Source: Anaerolineae bacterium
GTDB lineage: Bacteria; Chloroflexota; Anaerolineae; B4-G1; SLSP01
Length of the DNA: 64,000 bases
Assembly: GCA_026645815.1 (NCBI GenBank)
Contig: JAPKMR010000007.1
Coordinates: 49,029-113,028, forward strand
Direction: 5' to 3'
The position numbers and the translations under genes are program-made. Of the stretch, positions 9,301-18,368 are shown piece by piece (the first letter of the stretch is position 1; each line of letters opens with the position of its first letter). Under the pieces are notes generated by a model, which ran no database searches, was not told the origin of the DNA, and saw nothing but the letters and a program-made list of their open reading frames with translations.

Positions 9301-10347
9301 TATAACGGGTCGATTCAGGCTGGAACTGTCAATCCTTTGGCGGGGCGCTCAGGCTGGACTGGCGCGTTGACTACCTGGACCGAAGTCACGGTAGATTTGA
9401 GCGCCTATGCCGGTAGCGCTGTCCAGATTCGCTGGCGGATGGGTTGCGATTCTTTCGTGGGCGCTGAGGGCTGGTTTGTTGATGATGTGCAGATCACAAC
9501 CCCGTTGCCTCCCAATCCGGCGCCTGTTATCAATGCAGTCACGCCGGCTTCTGTGGTGGGAGATGAGCCGGTGCTGTTGACGTTGACGGGCGCTGGGTTT
9601 GTGGGGATGCCTGCTATCAGAGTTGATGCAACCTGGTTGCTCTCGGTAACGCTGGTCAATTCGACGACGGTTACCGGGATACTGCCGCCGGTGCTGGCGC
9701 CCGGCGTCTATACCGTGACGCTTTTCAACGGTGATTGCGTCTCCGCGACCCTGCCGGACGCGCTGACTGTACGCGGCGTTGTGAGCGCCCCTGAACTCAT
9801 CAGCCCGCCTGACGGGGCAGTGATCACGGATACTACACCCACGCTTTTGTGGCAACCGGTGGTGGGGGCAGCGGGCTATCATGTCAATCTTGCTGGGGTG
9901 CTGCAGGATGTCGGTGCGAGCACAGCTTTTACGACGCCTTTGCTGGCACAAGGCGTTTATACCTGGACTGTGACAGCTTACAACTCTTGGGGGGCTTTGA
10001 GCCCGGCTCAGACCCCGTGGTCCTTCCGTGTGATGACACCGCTGCTCGCGCCCGAGCGACTCAATCCCGCAGACGGTGCGGTTATCACTGATACCACGCC
10101 GACGCTGCTCTGGGAGCCTGTAACAGGCGCTGCCGGTTATCGTGTTACATTCTTGGGTGAAAACCATGATGTGGGCGCTACATCGGCTTACACGCTTTCT
10201 GTGTTGGCAGATGGAGTCTACACCTGGACGGTGACAGCTTACAATGTGTGGGATGATGTCAGTCCAGGCCAGACGCCGTGGACATTCACGGTGCGTGAGA
10301 AACCTGTCTGGTTCGTTTACCTGCCGCTGCTTTTACGCCAGCCTTAA
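6322..10347 (+). CDS. Secreted subtilisin-like (S8) serine peptidase with IPT/TIG and repeated FN3-like C-terminal domains
   Basis: VVIANVDSGIQESHPDL, SSHGTHTAGI, GTSMSSPQVSGAAALF triad; RBS GGAGG before GTG 6322, in frame with ORF 6232-10347. Confidence 0.88.
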   Translation: MEILHRGKTLLLVLVLCFTFISPFPNPGNAVVAAAPNADYTLTLGGVAFDPLVSQPALPLAWRQSSTPGPDLHLVQFSGPTRELWMETLAKVGLEIVQYIHPFTYVVWGDSAAMSLVSELDYVRWTGPFLPAYRVLPQWRTLDATARAFEVMVYRTAGRASVLSSLTALGAQLQEAIDLGYGFDGLAVTLSGERLLEAARIPGVYTIQPISTERATRGEMSSQVNVNNVDQNNQAFTGYRTWLTSVGLDGTGVVIANVDSGIQESHPDLIHRMQTCVGTTCGNTASSSHGTHTAGIMAADGSSGVVDSRGFLRGLGVAPGANLVEQVYSSYNLTLLIKDSSTNGALISGNSWGPASTPQGYDADTREVDVGVRDANLTLAGNQPLNYVLSIMNGDGGTSSQGSPDEGKNIFTIGSTKMQTSSGSQELAINDVSSNSAHGPALDGRKIPHMVAPGCYVDSTVPTNSYGTMCGTSMSSPQVSGAAALFIQYYRGLFGVDPSPALLKAAFLPVAHDLAGFHDADGGVLGHPFDSKQGWGRMDLEAVVDPALPVLYFDNPQIFDATGEIWEQSFGAADPTQPVRLMLVWTDAPGHGLGGATPAWVSDLNLEVSADGNTYRGNAFNASGWSQSGGTADGMNNTEGIFLGPTAPETFTVRVSAANIAGDGVPNSGDATDQDFALVCYNCLQQADFTLVVEPQSTAVCAPGVITATISLGQLLGYAEDVSLNVQAPPAVSAIFSPTVVTVPGEALLTLDVSAEAIAGQVTLLISATAEITKVHTAELSLLVNTCAPDAPVLLTPSDGAVAQPFDSLTLAWQVQPLSTGYRVQVARSPLFAAPFVDAPVATAAYSDSVTLESGTCYWWRAQGENACSSSPWAEPFHFATAALGIGLADDMESGDGNWSEEVAVGSATWGLSTAQSYSPTRAWFVPDAAVPTDSRLWNTVAVPVGAGSTLSFWHRYQFEGSDPYAWDGAVLEISTDGGLHWDDLGPAIVANGYNGSIQAGTVNPLAGRSGWTGALTTWTEVTVDLSAYAGSAVQIRWRMGCDSFVGAEGWFVDDVQITTPLPPNPAPVINAVTPASVVGDEPVLLTLTGAGFVGMPAIRVDATWLLSVTLVNSTTVTGILPPVLAPGVYTVTLFNGDCVSATLPDALTVRGVVSAPELISPPDGAVITDTTPTLLWQPVVGAAGYHVNLAGVLQDVGASTAFTTPLLAQGVYTWTVTAYNSWGALSPAQTPWSFRVMTPLLAPERLNPADGAVITDTTPTLLWEPVTGAAGYRVTFLGENHDVGATSAYTLSVLADGVYTWTVTAYNVWDDVSPGQTPWTFTVREKPVWFVYLPLLLRQP

Positions 10348-10383
10348 CACAGGCTTTCAAATCGGGGGTCATTTCAAAAGCAT

Positions 10384-10415
10384 TTTGGGGCGGGAGGATC
10401 TTCTCCCGCCCCAAA
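10384..10415. terminator. Bidirectional hairpin between convergent genes
   Basis: TTTGGGGCGGGAG-GATCTT-CTCCCGCCCCAAA, perfect 13-bp stem. Confidence 0.6.
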
Positions 10416-10435
10416 CCGCTCATCGAAGAGGCTGA

Positions 10436-11461
10436 TCAGACAAAGGCTTCCAATATGGCGACGGCATTCGCCCCCAACATATCCAGTCGGTAGCCGCCTT
10501 CCTGGATGATAACGGTGGGTAAGTTTAATGCGGCGATGCGTTTGCCAATCGCTCTGAAACCCATGGGTGTGATTTCCATACCGCCAACTTCATCACCTTC
10601 TGCTATGTCAAGCCCTAGAGAAAGTATCAACACTTCTGGTGTAAAGGCGCCTAGCGCTTCCAGAGCTCTATCTAGTGCTGTAAGATAGATGCTGTCCGTT
10701 GTGCCTTTGGGGAGCGGGATATTCAGGTTTGTTCCCAGACCTGCCCCCGCCCCGCGTTCTTCGGCAAAGCCCCAGTAAAACGGATACTCGTAGCGTGGAT
10801 CGGCGTGCAGCGAGCCATAGAACACAGCTGGGTCTTCGTAGAAAATCGCTTGTGTGCCGTTACCGTGATGGAAGTCCACATCCAGAATCGCCACACGGTT
10901 CTGGGTGCGTTGTTGCAGATAGCGGGCGGCGATAGCTGCGTTGTTCAGATAGCAGAAACCGCCATAGAGGTCGCGGGCGGCGTGGTGACCTGGCGGGCGG
11001 CACAGCGCGTAGGCGCTGTGCTCGGAGGCAAGCACTGCATCTGATGCAGTGAGCGCACATTGTGCGGACCAGTAAGCAGCTTCCCATGTGCCTGCCAGAA
11101 TTGGGCTACCGATGCCAAAGGCATAGAAACCGCGTTTCCCGGCGATGCTCACTGGTGGGGGAGTGTCGCGGCGCCCGACGGCAAAAGTGCCTGGGATGAC
11201 GGCTTCTTCGTAACCAAGCCAGGCGGCATTTTCTACATAGGCGTTGCGTAGGTAAGTGACAAAATCGGCATCATGGACCGCAAGCACGGCTTCTAAACCG
11301 TGATCCTCCGGTGATGCTACAGGCCCGAGTGAGGTCCTCTGAAGCGCTGCCAGGATGATTTCAGCGCGCGCTGGTAGCTCTTCAACGATGAAGGGTTGCC
11401 CATCAAGGGTGATATTCTCGGTGGCATGCAAAATGTGTTTTGAGCTATAGATGATTTTCAT
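10436..11461 (-). CDS. Histone deacetylase / acetoin utilization family deacetylase
   Basis: CRPPGHHAARDLYGGFCYLNNAAIAARYL...VAILDVDFHHGNGTQAIFYED. Confidence 0.93.
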   Translation of the reverse strand: MKIIYSSKHILHATENITLDGQPFIVEELPARAEIILAALQRTSLGPVASPEDHGLEAVLAVHDADFVTYLRNAYVENAAWLGYEEAVIPGTFAVGRRDTPPPVSIAGKRGFYAFGIGSPILAGTWEAAYWSAQCALTASDAVLASEHSAYALCRPPGHHAARDLYGGFCYLNNAAIAARYLQQRTQNRVAILDVDFHHGNGTQAIFYEDPAVFYGSLHADPRYEYPFYWGFAEERGAGAGLGTNLNIPLPKGTTDSIYLTALDRALEALGAFTPEVLILSLGLDIAEGDEVGGMEITPMGFRAIGKRIAALNLPTVIIQEGGYRLDMLGANAVAILEAFV

Positions 11462-11530
11462 GGCAGTGCCTGCGATTTGATTGCTAGTAATTCCAGTGTC
11501 GCTCCGTGCAATGTTGCCACTGGCTTTATT

Positions 11531-13378
11531 CTACACGCGTTCACTAGCTTTGCTGAACCCATTGTTCTGCATGAACTGGCGCTCGTAAAGGTCGCGGTAG
11601 AGTCCACCGAGCGCCAACAGCTCTGTATGGGTACCCCGTTCGACGATGTGTCCACCTTCCAAGACGCAGATCAAATCGGCGTTGGTGATGGTGCTGAGCC
11701 GGTGTGCAATAACGACTGCTGTGCGCCCCTTTAACAGTCGCGCCAGGGCTTCCTGGATCAACGCCTCTGTGATGGTGTCTACGCTGGCAGTCGCTTCATC
11801 CAGGATGAGGATGCGCGGGTCAGCCAGGATGGCGCGGGCGATACAGAGGAGCTGTCGTTGCCCTAGCGAGAGGTTGATGCCGCCTTCCAGGACGCGCGTT
11901 GCATAGCCTTCGGGCATCGCGCTAATGAATTCATGGGCGTTAGCGGCTTTTGCAGCAGCGATGACGGCTTCTTCAGAGGCGTCAGGGCAACCAAAACGTA
12001 TATTATCGGCGATAGCGCCGGCAAACAAGAAGGGGTCTTGCGGCACCAGGCCCATTTGTTGGCGCAAAGAGGGCTGGTTGACACTGCGCACGTCAACACC
12101 ATCAATGCACACATTGCCTTCTGTCACTTCATAGAAGCGCGCGATCAAGTTGGCGATGGAGGTCTTCCCGGCGCCTGTGGGACCAACCAGGGCAATAGTT
12201 TGTCCTGGCGCGATGTGCAAATCTACGTTGTGAAGCACAGTGTGTGTGCCCCGGTAGGCAAATGAGACGTTGTTGAGGACGATTTCTCCACGAATTGACG
12301 GCATATCCGGCGCCGCGGGTTGATCCTGTACATCTGGGATGGTATCAAGCAGCTCGAGCACCCGTTCGCCGCCCGCCATAGCGGTTTGGAGTGTGTTGTA
12401 GAGCTGGCTTAGCTCCTGGATAGGTTGGAAAAAACGCCCAACGTAGGAGATGAAGGCGACCACAACGCCTAGCGTCAACGTCTCTGTAGCAACCGCTCGT
12501 CCTCCTGCCCAGAGCACAACGGCAGTTGCCAGAATGCCCAGAAATTCGACACCTGGGAGAAAGGTAAGCGAGAGCGACATCGCATTGACAAAGGCGTCGC
12601 GATTAGCGCTGTTGACTTTGTCAAAACGCTCTTCAGAGGCCCCCTCTTGTGCAAAAGCCTGGATGACGCGCATTCCAGAGAGGTCCTCGGCTAAATCGCC
12701 AATCACAGCAGCTGTGCTGGAGCGGGTCTGGCGGAAAGCGATGCGGGCACGGCGTGAGAACCACAGGGTCATCAGTACCATTAGTGGCACTACGCTGAAA
12801 GCGAAGAGTGCCAAATGCGGACTCATGGATACCATGACGCCGACGATCCCGAACAGAAGCAGGATGTCGCCTGCCAGTGTGATCAGGCCTTCGGAAAGCA
12901 ACTCGTTGATGACGCCAACATCGCTCATCACACGCGATATGGTTACGCCGACGATGTGCGTATCGTGATAGCCCAGGGAAAGTCGTTGGAGGTGATCAAA
13001 GAGCTGGTTGCGCAGAGTCATCAGAATACGTTGACCTACCCAGGTGAGCAGGTATTGCTGTGCGGAAGACGCCAGATAGATACCGAACAGCGCGCCGCCA
13101 AGCAAGAGCGCCAGGCGACTCAGCCCTCTCAAGTCGCCGTTGGTGATGTATTGGTCAATGACGATTTTTGTCAGATAGGGGATAGCGAGAGTCAATGCAG
13201 AGACGATGAGCATCATGGCAAAGGCGCCGAGCATCTGTCGTGTGTAGGGGCGTAGATAACCGAGCAGGCGCAATGTAACGCGACGATCAAAGACGCGTCC
13301 TGTGCCATCGCCCTCACCGTGGCTTTCCAGGGCGCCACGAGGTCCCATGTTCAATCCACCGCCGAAACTAAAGCTCAT
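11531..13378 (-). CDS. ABC transporter ATP-binding/permease (exporter half-transporter)
   Basis: TM domain plus GPTGAGKTS Walker A, INLSLGQRQLLCIARAILADPRILILDEATASVD; likely start MSFSFGGG at 13378. Confidence 0.92.
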   Translation of the reverse strand: MSFSFGGGLNMGPRGALESHGEGDGTGRVFDRRVTLRLLGYLRPYTRQMLGAFAMMLIVSALTLAIPYLTKIVIDQYITNGDLRGLSRLALLLGGALFGIYLASSAQQYLLTWVGQRILMTLRNQLFDHLQRLSLGYHDTHIVGVTISRVMSDVGVINELLSEGLITLAGDILLLFGIVGVMVSMSPHLALFAFSVVPLMVLMTLWFSRRARIAFRQTRSSTAAVIGDLAEDLSGMRVIQAFAQEGASEERFDKVNSANRDAFVNAMSLSLTFLPGVEFLGILATAVVLWAGGRAVATETLTLGVVVAFISYVGRFFQPIQELSQLYNTLQTAMAGGERVLELLDTIPDVQDQPAAPDMPSIRGEIVLNNVSFAYRGTHTVLHNVDLHIAPGQTIALVGPTGAGKTSIANLIARFYEVTEGNVCIDGVDVRSVNQPSLRQQMGLVPQDPFLFAGAIADNIRFGCPDASEEAVIAAAKAANAHEFISAMPEGYATRVLEGGINLSLGQRQLLCIARAILADPRILILDEATASVDTITEALIQEALARLLKGRTAVVIAHRLSTITNADLICVLEGGHIVERGTHTELLALGGLYRDLYERQFMQNNGFSKASERV

Positions 13379-13418
13379 AATTGTGTTGCCTCCCCCAAAA
13401 CAGTCAATAGCCGTCTTC

Positions 13419-15221
13419 TCACTCTTCTTCCGTCCTATCTTCCTCACGGAGCTGTCGTTGATAGATTTCCGTGTATAGCCCAGAACTGCGGAGAAGTTCT
13501 GCGTGAGTACCGGAGGCGGCGATGCGTCCCTTTTCCAAGACGAGAACGAGATTGGCGGCGCGAACGGTGCTGAGTCGCTGGGCGATGACAAGGCTGGTGC
13601 GCCCCTGCATCAAATGCTCTAAAGCCAGTTGGATGAGGTGTTCAGTTTCGGTGTCAACACTTGCCAGGGCATCGTCGAGGATGAGGATGCGTGGATCCTT
13701 GAGCAGGGCGCGAGCGATAGCAATGCGTTGCTTTTGCCCCCCGGAAAGTGTCGTGCCGCGCTCTCCAACACGGGTGGCGTAGCCTTCCGGTAATTCTTGA
13801 ATAAACTCATGGGCCTGTGCGGCTTCTGCCGCGGCGAAAATCTCTGCGTCAGTGGCGTCAGGCTTTCCAAATGCCAGGTTCTCGCGGATGCTGGCAGCAA
13901 AGAGCGTGGTCTCCTGCAACACGATACCGATTTGATCGCGCAATGATTTCAAGGTTACATCGCGAATATCGTGGCCATCAACCGTGATGCGTCCTGTTGT
14001 GGGGTCGTAGAAACGTGGTAGCAGGTTGATGATGGTTGACTTCCCTGAGCCAGTTGCGCCCAGGAGCGCGATTACCTGCCCGGGTTGTGCTTCAAAGCTG
14101 ACCCCGTTAAGGACCTTGTGGCGTCCAAAGTAGGCAAAAGAGACGTTGTCGAAACGTATGTTTCCGCGCACGGGGGGCAGGGCAATTGCGTTGGGTGCGT
14201 CGTGTACTTCCGATTGAGCATCCAGGATCTCGAAAACGCGCTCGCCAGAGGCGATGGCTTGCACGACTGCCGGCAAAATCATTCCGAGGCGCCGCACCGG
14301 TTGTACTAATTGACCCAAATAAGCGGTGAAAGCAACCATTTCGCCAAGCGTGAGTTGCCCCCGAATGACGAGTGACCCCCCGTACCAGAGAATCAGTACC
14401 GTTCCCACATTTGCCAATAGCTCAATGAGCGGCATGGTGCGGGCGCGCATAGCCGCAGCTTGAGTCGAAAGTTTGAACCATGCCAGATTATCGGCTTCAA
14501 AGCGGGTGATCTCGGCGCGCTCTTGGGCAAAGGCTTTGACGATGCGCGCTCCGCGAAGATTCTGTTCCAGGCGGGTGGTGAGCACTGCGAGTTGGTCTTG
14601 GATATCACGCGAGAGGGGACGGAAACGTCGCCCAAAATCCCAGGCGCGATAGGCGACAAGGGGCATTGTTCCCAAAGCGAGGAGCGCCAACCCGGGATTC
14701 ATCTGCAGCATGACTACAGCTGTGCTGATGAGCAAAGTGCTACCTTCAAGGAGGCGCAGAGCGGCACGTCCGGTCAGGAAACGGAGGCGTTCAACATCCT
14801 GGATAGCACGCGAGAGTAATTGTCCTGTTTCTGTGCGATCGTGATACGAGAAAGATAACGCCGATAGCTTGCTGTGCAACGCTTTGCGGAGGTCATAAGC
14901 GGCGCCTTGCGAGCCAATTTCGATCCAGCGTCCCTGATAATAGGTAAGAACGCTTTTGAGTAGGGCTAAGCCCAATAAGACCAGTGTAGCCGTGGTGAGG
15001 AAACTGAGATTTTGTGCCCGGATACCTTCATCCACGATACGGCGGATGAATTGTGGAATGAGCATGATCAGGATATTGATGAGGGCGAGCAGAATGTAAG
15101 CGCCTGCAACATAACGGCGGTAATTGCGCAAGTACCCAAAACACCGTCGCAGAATGCGTCCCGCGCCAGGCGTCTGCGCCAGTAGAGGAATAGTCTCAGT
15201 TTGATCTTTTTCAGTTGTCAT
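13419..15221 (-). CDS. ABC transporter ATP-binding/permease (exporter half-transporter)
   Basis: GATGSGKST, LSGGQKQRIAIARALLKDPRILILDDALASVD; paired with the downstream half-transporter. Confidence 0.93.
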   Translation of the reverse strand: MTTEKDQTETIPLLAQTPGAGRILRRCFGYLRNYRRYVAGAYILLALINILIMLIPQFIRRIVDEGIRAQNLSFLTTATLVLLGLALLKSVLTYYQGRWIEIGSQGAAYDLRKALHSKLSALSFSYHDRTETGQLLSRAIQDVERLRFLTGRAALRLLEGSTLLISTAVVMLQMNPGLALLALGTMPLVAYRAWDFGRRFRPLSRDIQDQLAVLTTRLEQNLRGARIVKAFAQERAEITRFEADNLAWFKLSTQAAAMRARTMPLIELLANVGTVLILWYGGSLVIRGQLTLGEMVAFTAYLGQLVQPVRRLGMILPAVVQAIASGERVFEILDAQSEVHDAPNAIALPPVRGNIRFDNVSFAYFGRHKVLNGVSFEAQPGQVIALLGATGSGKSTIINLLPRFYDPTTGRITVDGHDIRDVTLKSLRDQIGIVLQETTLFAASIRENLAFGKPDATDAEIFAAAEAAQAHEFIQELPEGYATRVGERGTTLSGGQKQRIAIARALLKDPRILILDDALASVDTETEHLIQLALEHLMQGRTSLVIAQRLSTVRAANLVLVLEKGRIAASGTHAELLRSSGLYTEIYQRQLREEDRTEEE

Positions 15222-15513
15222 GCGATCCTATATCATGGTTGACGGCTTCTTAAATTACTTAACTAGGCTAAGTATATCATAATCGGAGAAAATGTCACTA
15301 GCTAAGTGGTATTTGACAGGATTGTAGAATCGGTTGAAAATATAGGCAGTGGCAGCTCCTGAAGATTTCGTGTTGGAGTGGTGCTGTGTACCCTATGTAC
15401 TTGTGTTCTTCCTTGCATGCGTATGATTTGCGTATAGAATTGAGTATATAGGTGTAGTGGGACCCTCTTCCCCTGGTGTCTGCTTTGTTTGAAAGGGGTG
15501 TGTCAGATTTGCT

Positions 15514-15798
15514 ATGAACGTAGTCGTAGAATTTGCGGGCATTTCCCGCGTGTTGACTGGCGTCCGTGACTTATCCTATTCCTTGGAACCTGATACCTCT
15601 TACCGGGATCTGATCTGCCAACTTGGAATCCGCTTTCCAGCATTGGTTGGAGTGGTAATCACTCCTGACGGTGATACGTTGCTTCCAGAAAATAAAATTG
15701 CGCTCAACGGAAAGCGTATGATTCAGGATTCTGAAATGGATACATTCCTGAATGATGGCGATCGCCTTACGTTAATGTCAATTTTGGCTGGTGGCTGA
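15514..15798 (+). CDS. MoaD/ThiS family ubiquitin-like sulfur-carrier protein
   Basis: 94 aa ending DGDRLTLMSILAGG (C-terminal GG); immediately upstream of AOR. Confidence 0.85.
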   Translation: MNVVVEFAGISRVLTGVRDLSYSLEPDTSYRDLICQLGIRFPALVGVVITPDGDTLLPENKIALNGKRMIQDSEMDTFLNDGDRLTLMSILAGG

Positions 15799-15859
15799 AT
15801 ATCCTTAACTGCGCTGGCATGCATTGTGAACCCTATTTTAATAACCGGGAGGTTCTTTT

Positions 15860-17746
15860 ATGTACGGTTACAGTGGCAAAATCCTTCACATTGATCTGAA
15901 TACTCGCAAAACATGGACTGAGGAAAAACCAGAAGCCTGGTACAAGCTGTACATTGGCGGTGTCTCAATGGCGGCGCGACTGCTTTGGGAAAACATCGAG
16001 GTGGGCTGCGATCCGCTTTCTCCTGGCAATCCTATCTGCATCGCCAACGGTATTTTTGCCGGCACGCCGGTGCCTGTCGGCGGCAAATATGGATTGGCCT
16101 CCAAGTCCCCGTTGACGGGTTTGATTGGCGATAGCCTTTCGGGTAGCTGGTTTTCTGTAGCTCTCAAGCGCACCGGTTGGGATGGTTTGGTCGTTCATGG
16201 CGCCAGCGACAAGTGGATCACGATATTCATTGATGATGAGCGGGTGCAATTCCGTGATGCCAAGAAACTGTTGGGTTTGGGCACCTACGCCACGGAGGAA
16301 GCCATCCGCGAGGAGCTTGGTGATGATCAGGTACGCTCCGCCACTATTGGCCCAGCGGGGGAGAACGGGGTACTTTTCGCCAACGTGACCAACGATGGGC
16401 GTCAGGCGGGGCGCACGGGGCATGGCGCGGTATGGGGATCTAAGAAGATCAAGGCGATTTCCGTGCGCGGCACGAAAGGTGTGGTGGTAGCCGATCCAGA
16501 TACCTTGCTGCAGATGTCCTTTGATATCTCCGAGACTTCGCAGGGACCTTATACGGTGAAGTATCGAATGTTGGGCACGGCGACCAACGTGCTCAATATG
16601 AACAAACTCGGCTTGTTGCCCACGCGCAACTACCAGGAAGGCACATTTGAGGATGCCGAGCTGGTGAGCGGCGAGTATCTCGAGGAACATTACAAGGTGA
16701 AGAAGATTGCGTGCGCGCAATGTCCTATCGCCTGCGAGCAGATGTCCGCAGCCCCGGATGGTCCTTATAAGGGGGCGATGACGGGAATCGAGTACGAGTG
16801 TCTTTATGCCAACGGTCCAAATTTGGGCATCAACGACCTTCGCGCCGTCATCAAGCTTATCGCAACCTGCGATCAGGGCGGTATGGATGCTATGAGTGGC
16901 GGTGTGACTGTTTCCTGGGCGATGGAGACTTTCGAGCGTGGCGTCTTCACCAAAGAGGATTTCAAGTGCGCCAAGTATCCAGAGGGTTTCGAGCCGTACT
17001 TTGGTAATGCCGAGGCGGCAGTGACCCTCATGGAGATGATTCGCGACCGGGAAGGTATTGGCGACTTGCTCTCGAAGGGGACGCGTCGCGCCAGCGCCAT
17101 TGTGGATGCGGAGCGTGGCACTGAGACCTATAAGTGGGCGATGAATAGCAAGGGCTTGGAAAGCCCCGGCTATGATGCGCGCGGGCTCAAGACGTTTTCT
17201 GTGGGTATCGCCGTGGGAACGCGTGGCGGTTGTCACAACCGTACTGCGGCTTACGACCCAGATATCCAGGGCGAGGTGGATCGCTTCTCAATTGATGACA
17301 CGCGCGGCAGGTTAGCTGCCAGCAGTGAGGAATATGCTGCTGTCTACGACACGTTGCCGCTGTGTAAATTCATCCGCCGTTGCTTTACCGGTAAGGCGGA
17401 CCGCGCCGGCGCCTGGCCCGCCATTGCCAAACTCATCAATGCTACTACCGGTTGGGACTTCGGTTACGATGATGTGGAGCTTATCGGCATTCGTGCGCAT
17501 ACCATCAAGAAGGCCTTCAATATCCGCGAGGGGTGGAAGCGTGCTGATGATGATTTGCCATATCGCTGGAAGCACGACCCTATGACCAAAGGCGCTTCCG
17601 CGGGGCATGTGGTCACCGATGAAGAGCTGGAGTATCTCAAGGACCTCTACTACGCGGCTAAGGGCTGGACCAATGAAGGGCTGATTCCTAAGGCGAAGCT
17701 CATTGAACTGGGGATGGACGATGTCGCCGAGGCAATCGGTGTTTAG
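15860..17746 (+). CDS. Aldehyde:ferredoxin oxidoreductase (W/Mo-bis-pterin family)
   Basis: MYGYSGKILHIDLNTRKTWTEE...KYGLASKSPLTGLIGDSLSGSW...CAQCPIACEQ; RBS ggaggt. Confidence 0.93.
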   Translation: MYGYSGKILHIDLNTRKTWTEEKPEAWYKLYIGGVSMAARLLWENIEVGCDPLSPGNPICIANGIFAGTPVPVGGKYGLASKSPLTGLIGDSLSGSWFSVALKRTGWDGLVVHGASDKWITIFIDDERVQFRDAKKLLGLGTYATEEAIREELGDDQVRSATIGPAGENGVLFANVTNDGRQAGRTGHGAVWGSKKIKAISVRGTKGVVVADPDTLLQMSFDISETSQGPYTVKYRMLGTATNVLNMNKLGLLPTRNYQEGTFEDAELVSGEYLEEHYKVKKIACAQCPIACEQMSAAPDGPYKGAMTGIEYECLYANGPNLGINDLRAVIKLIATCDQGGMDAMSGGVTVSWAMETFERGVFTKEDFKCAKYPEGFEPYFGNAEAAVTLMEMIRDREGIGDLLSKGTRRASAIVDAERGTETYKWAMNSKGLESPGYDARGLKTFSVGIAVGTRGGCHNRTAAYDPDIQGEVDRFSIDDTRGRLAASSEEYAAVYDTLPLCKFIRRCFTGKADRAGAWPAIAKLINATTGWDFGYDDVELIGIRAHTIKKAFNIREGWKRADDDLPYRWKHDPMTKGASAGHVVTDEELEYLKDLYYAAKGWTNEGLIPKAKLIELGMDDVAEAIGV

Positions 17747-17767
17747 TTGATGGATTAGGAGCGACTA

Positions 17768-18259
17768 ATGACAACTTCAACTTCAAAGTATAAATATATC
17801 ACGTGCGATCCCGAGTTGTGCATCGGTTGTCAGCTGTGTGAGTATATTTGCTCTTACACGAAGACAGGGGAGTACAACACCTATCGCAGTCGCATTCGCA
17901 CAATCCGGGCAGAGGAGATTCTCATTACTGCTGTCGCTTGCCGTACCTGCGAGAATGCGCCTTGCGTCATCGCTTGCACTCGCGATGCTCTCACGCAGGA
18001 TCCCGAGACCGGCATCATTCATATCAATGCGGAGCGCTGTGATGGTTGCGCCTGGTGCATCGAGGCTTGCGATTTTGGGGCGATTTCTATCAATCCAGCA
18101 ACTAAACTGGCGGAAATCTGTGATCAGTGTGAAGACCTTGAGGATGGACCGCAGTGTGTCAAGTGGTGTCCGAAAGATGCTCTGGAACTCACAACCCCTG
18201 ATCAGCGTGCTCAACGCGCCCGTCGTAAGCTGGCGAAAGAAGACGTGCTTGGGATGTAG
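17768..18259 (+). CDS. 4Fe-4S ferredoxin-type electron transfer protein
   Basis: CIGCQLCEYICSYTKTG...CRTCENAPCVIACTRDAL...CDGCAWCIEACDFGAI. Confidence 0.9.
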   Translation: MTTSTSKYKYITCDPELCIGCQLCEYICSYTKTGEYNTYRSRIRTIRAEEILITAVACRTCENAPCVIACTRDALTQDPETGIIHINAERCDGCAWCIEACDFGAISINPATKLAEICDQCEDLEDGPQCVKWCPKDALELTTPDQRAQRARRKLAKEDVLGM

Positions 18260-18368
18260 TGCAGGGACAAGAGAACGAAAAACGATACTGTAAAAAAAAG
18301 GCGAGTGGACGATGGGCGCGTGGGGGCAGCGTTACATTCGCCTTTTTCTGTGATAAGGAGCGCAATCT

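Noticed and set aside
9349-10167. 272-aa minus-strand ORF
   Set aside because: Antisense to the subtilase repeats; Arg-rich translation without domain signal.
11531-13591. Extended N-terminus of the first ABC exporter ORF (13379-13591)
   Set aside because: Overlaps the 3' end of the neighbouring ABC gene; internal ATG at 13378 gives a normal N-terminus MSFSFGGG.
15965-17236. 423-aa minus-strand ORF
   Set aside because: Antisense shadow of the AOR gene; Arg/His-rich, low-quality composition, no recognisable domain.
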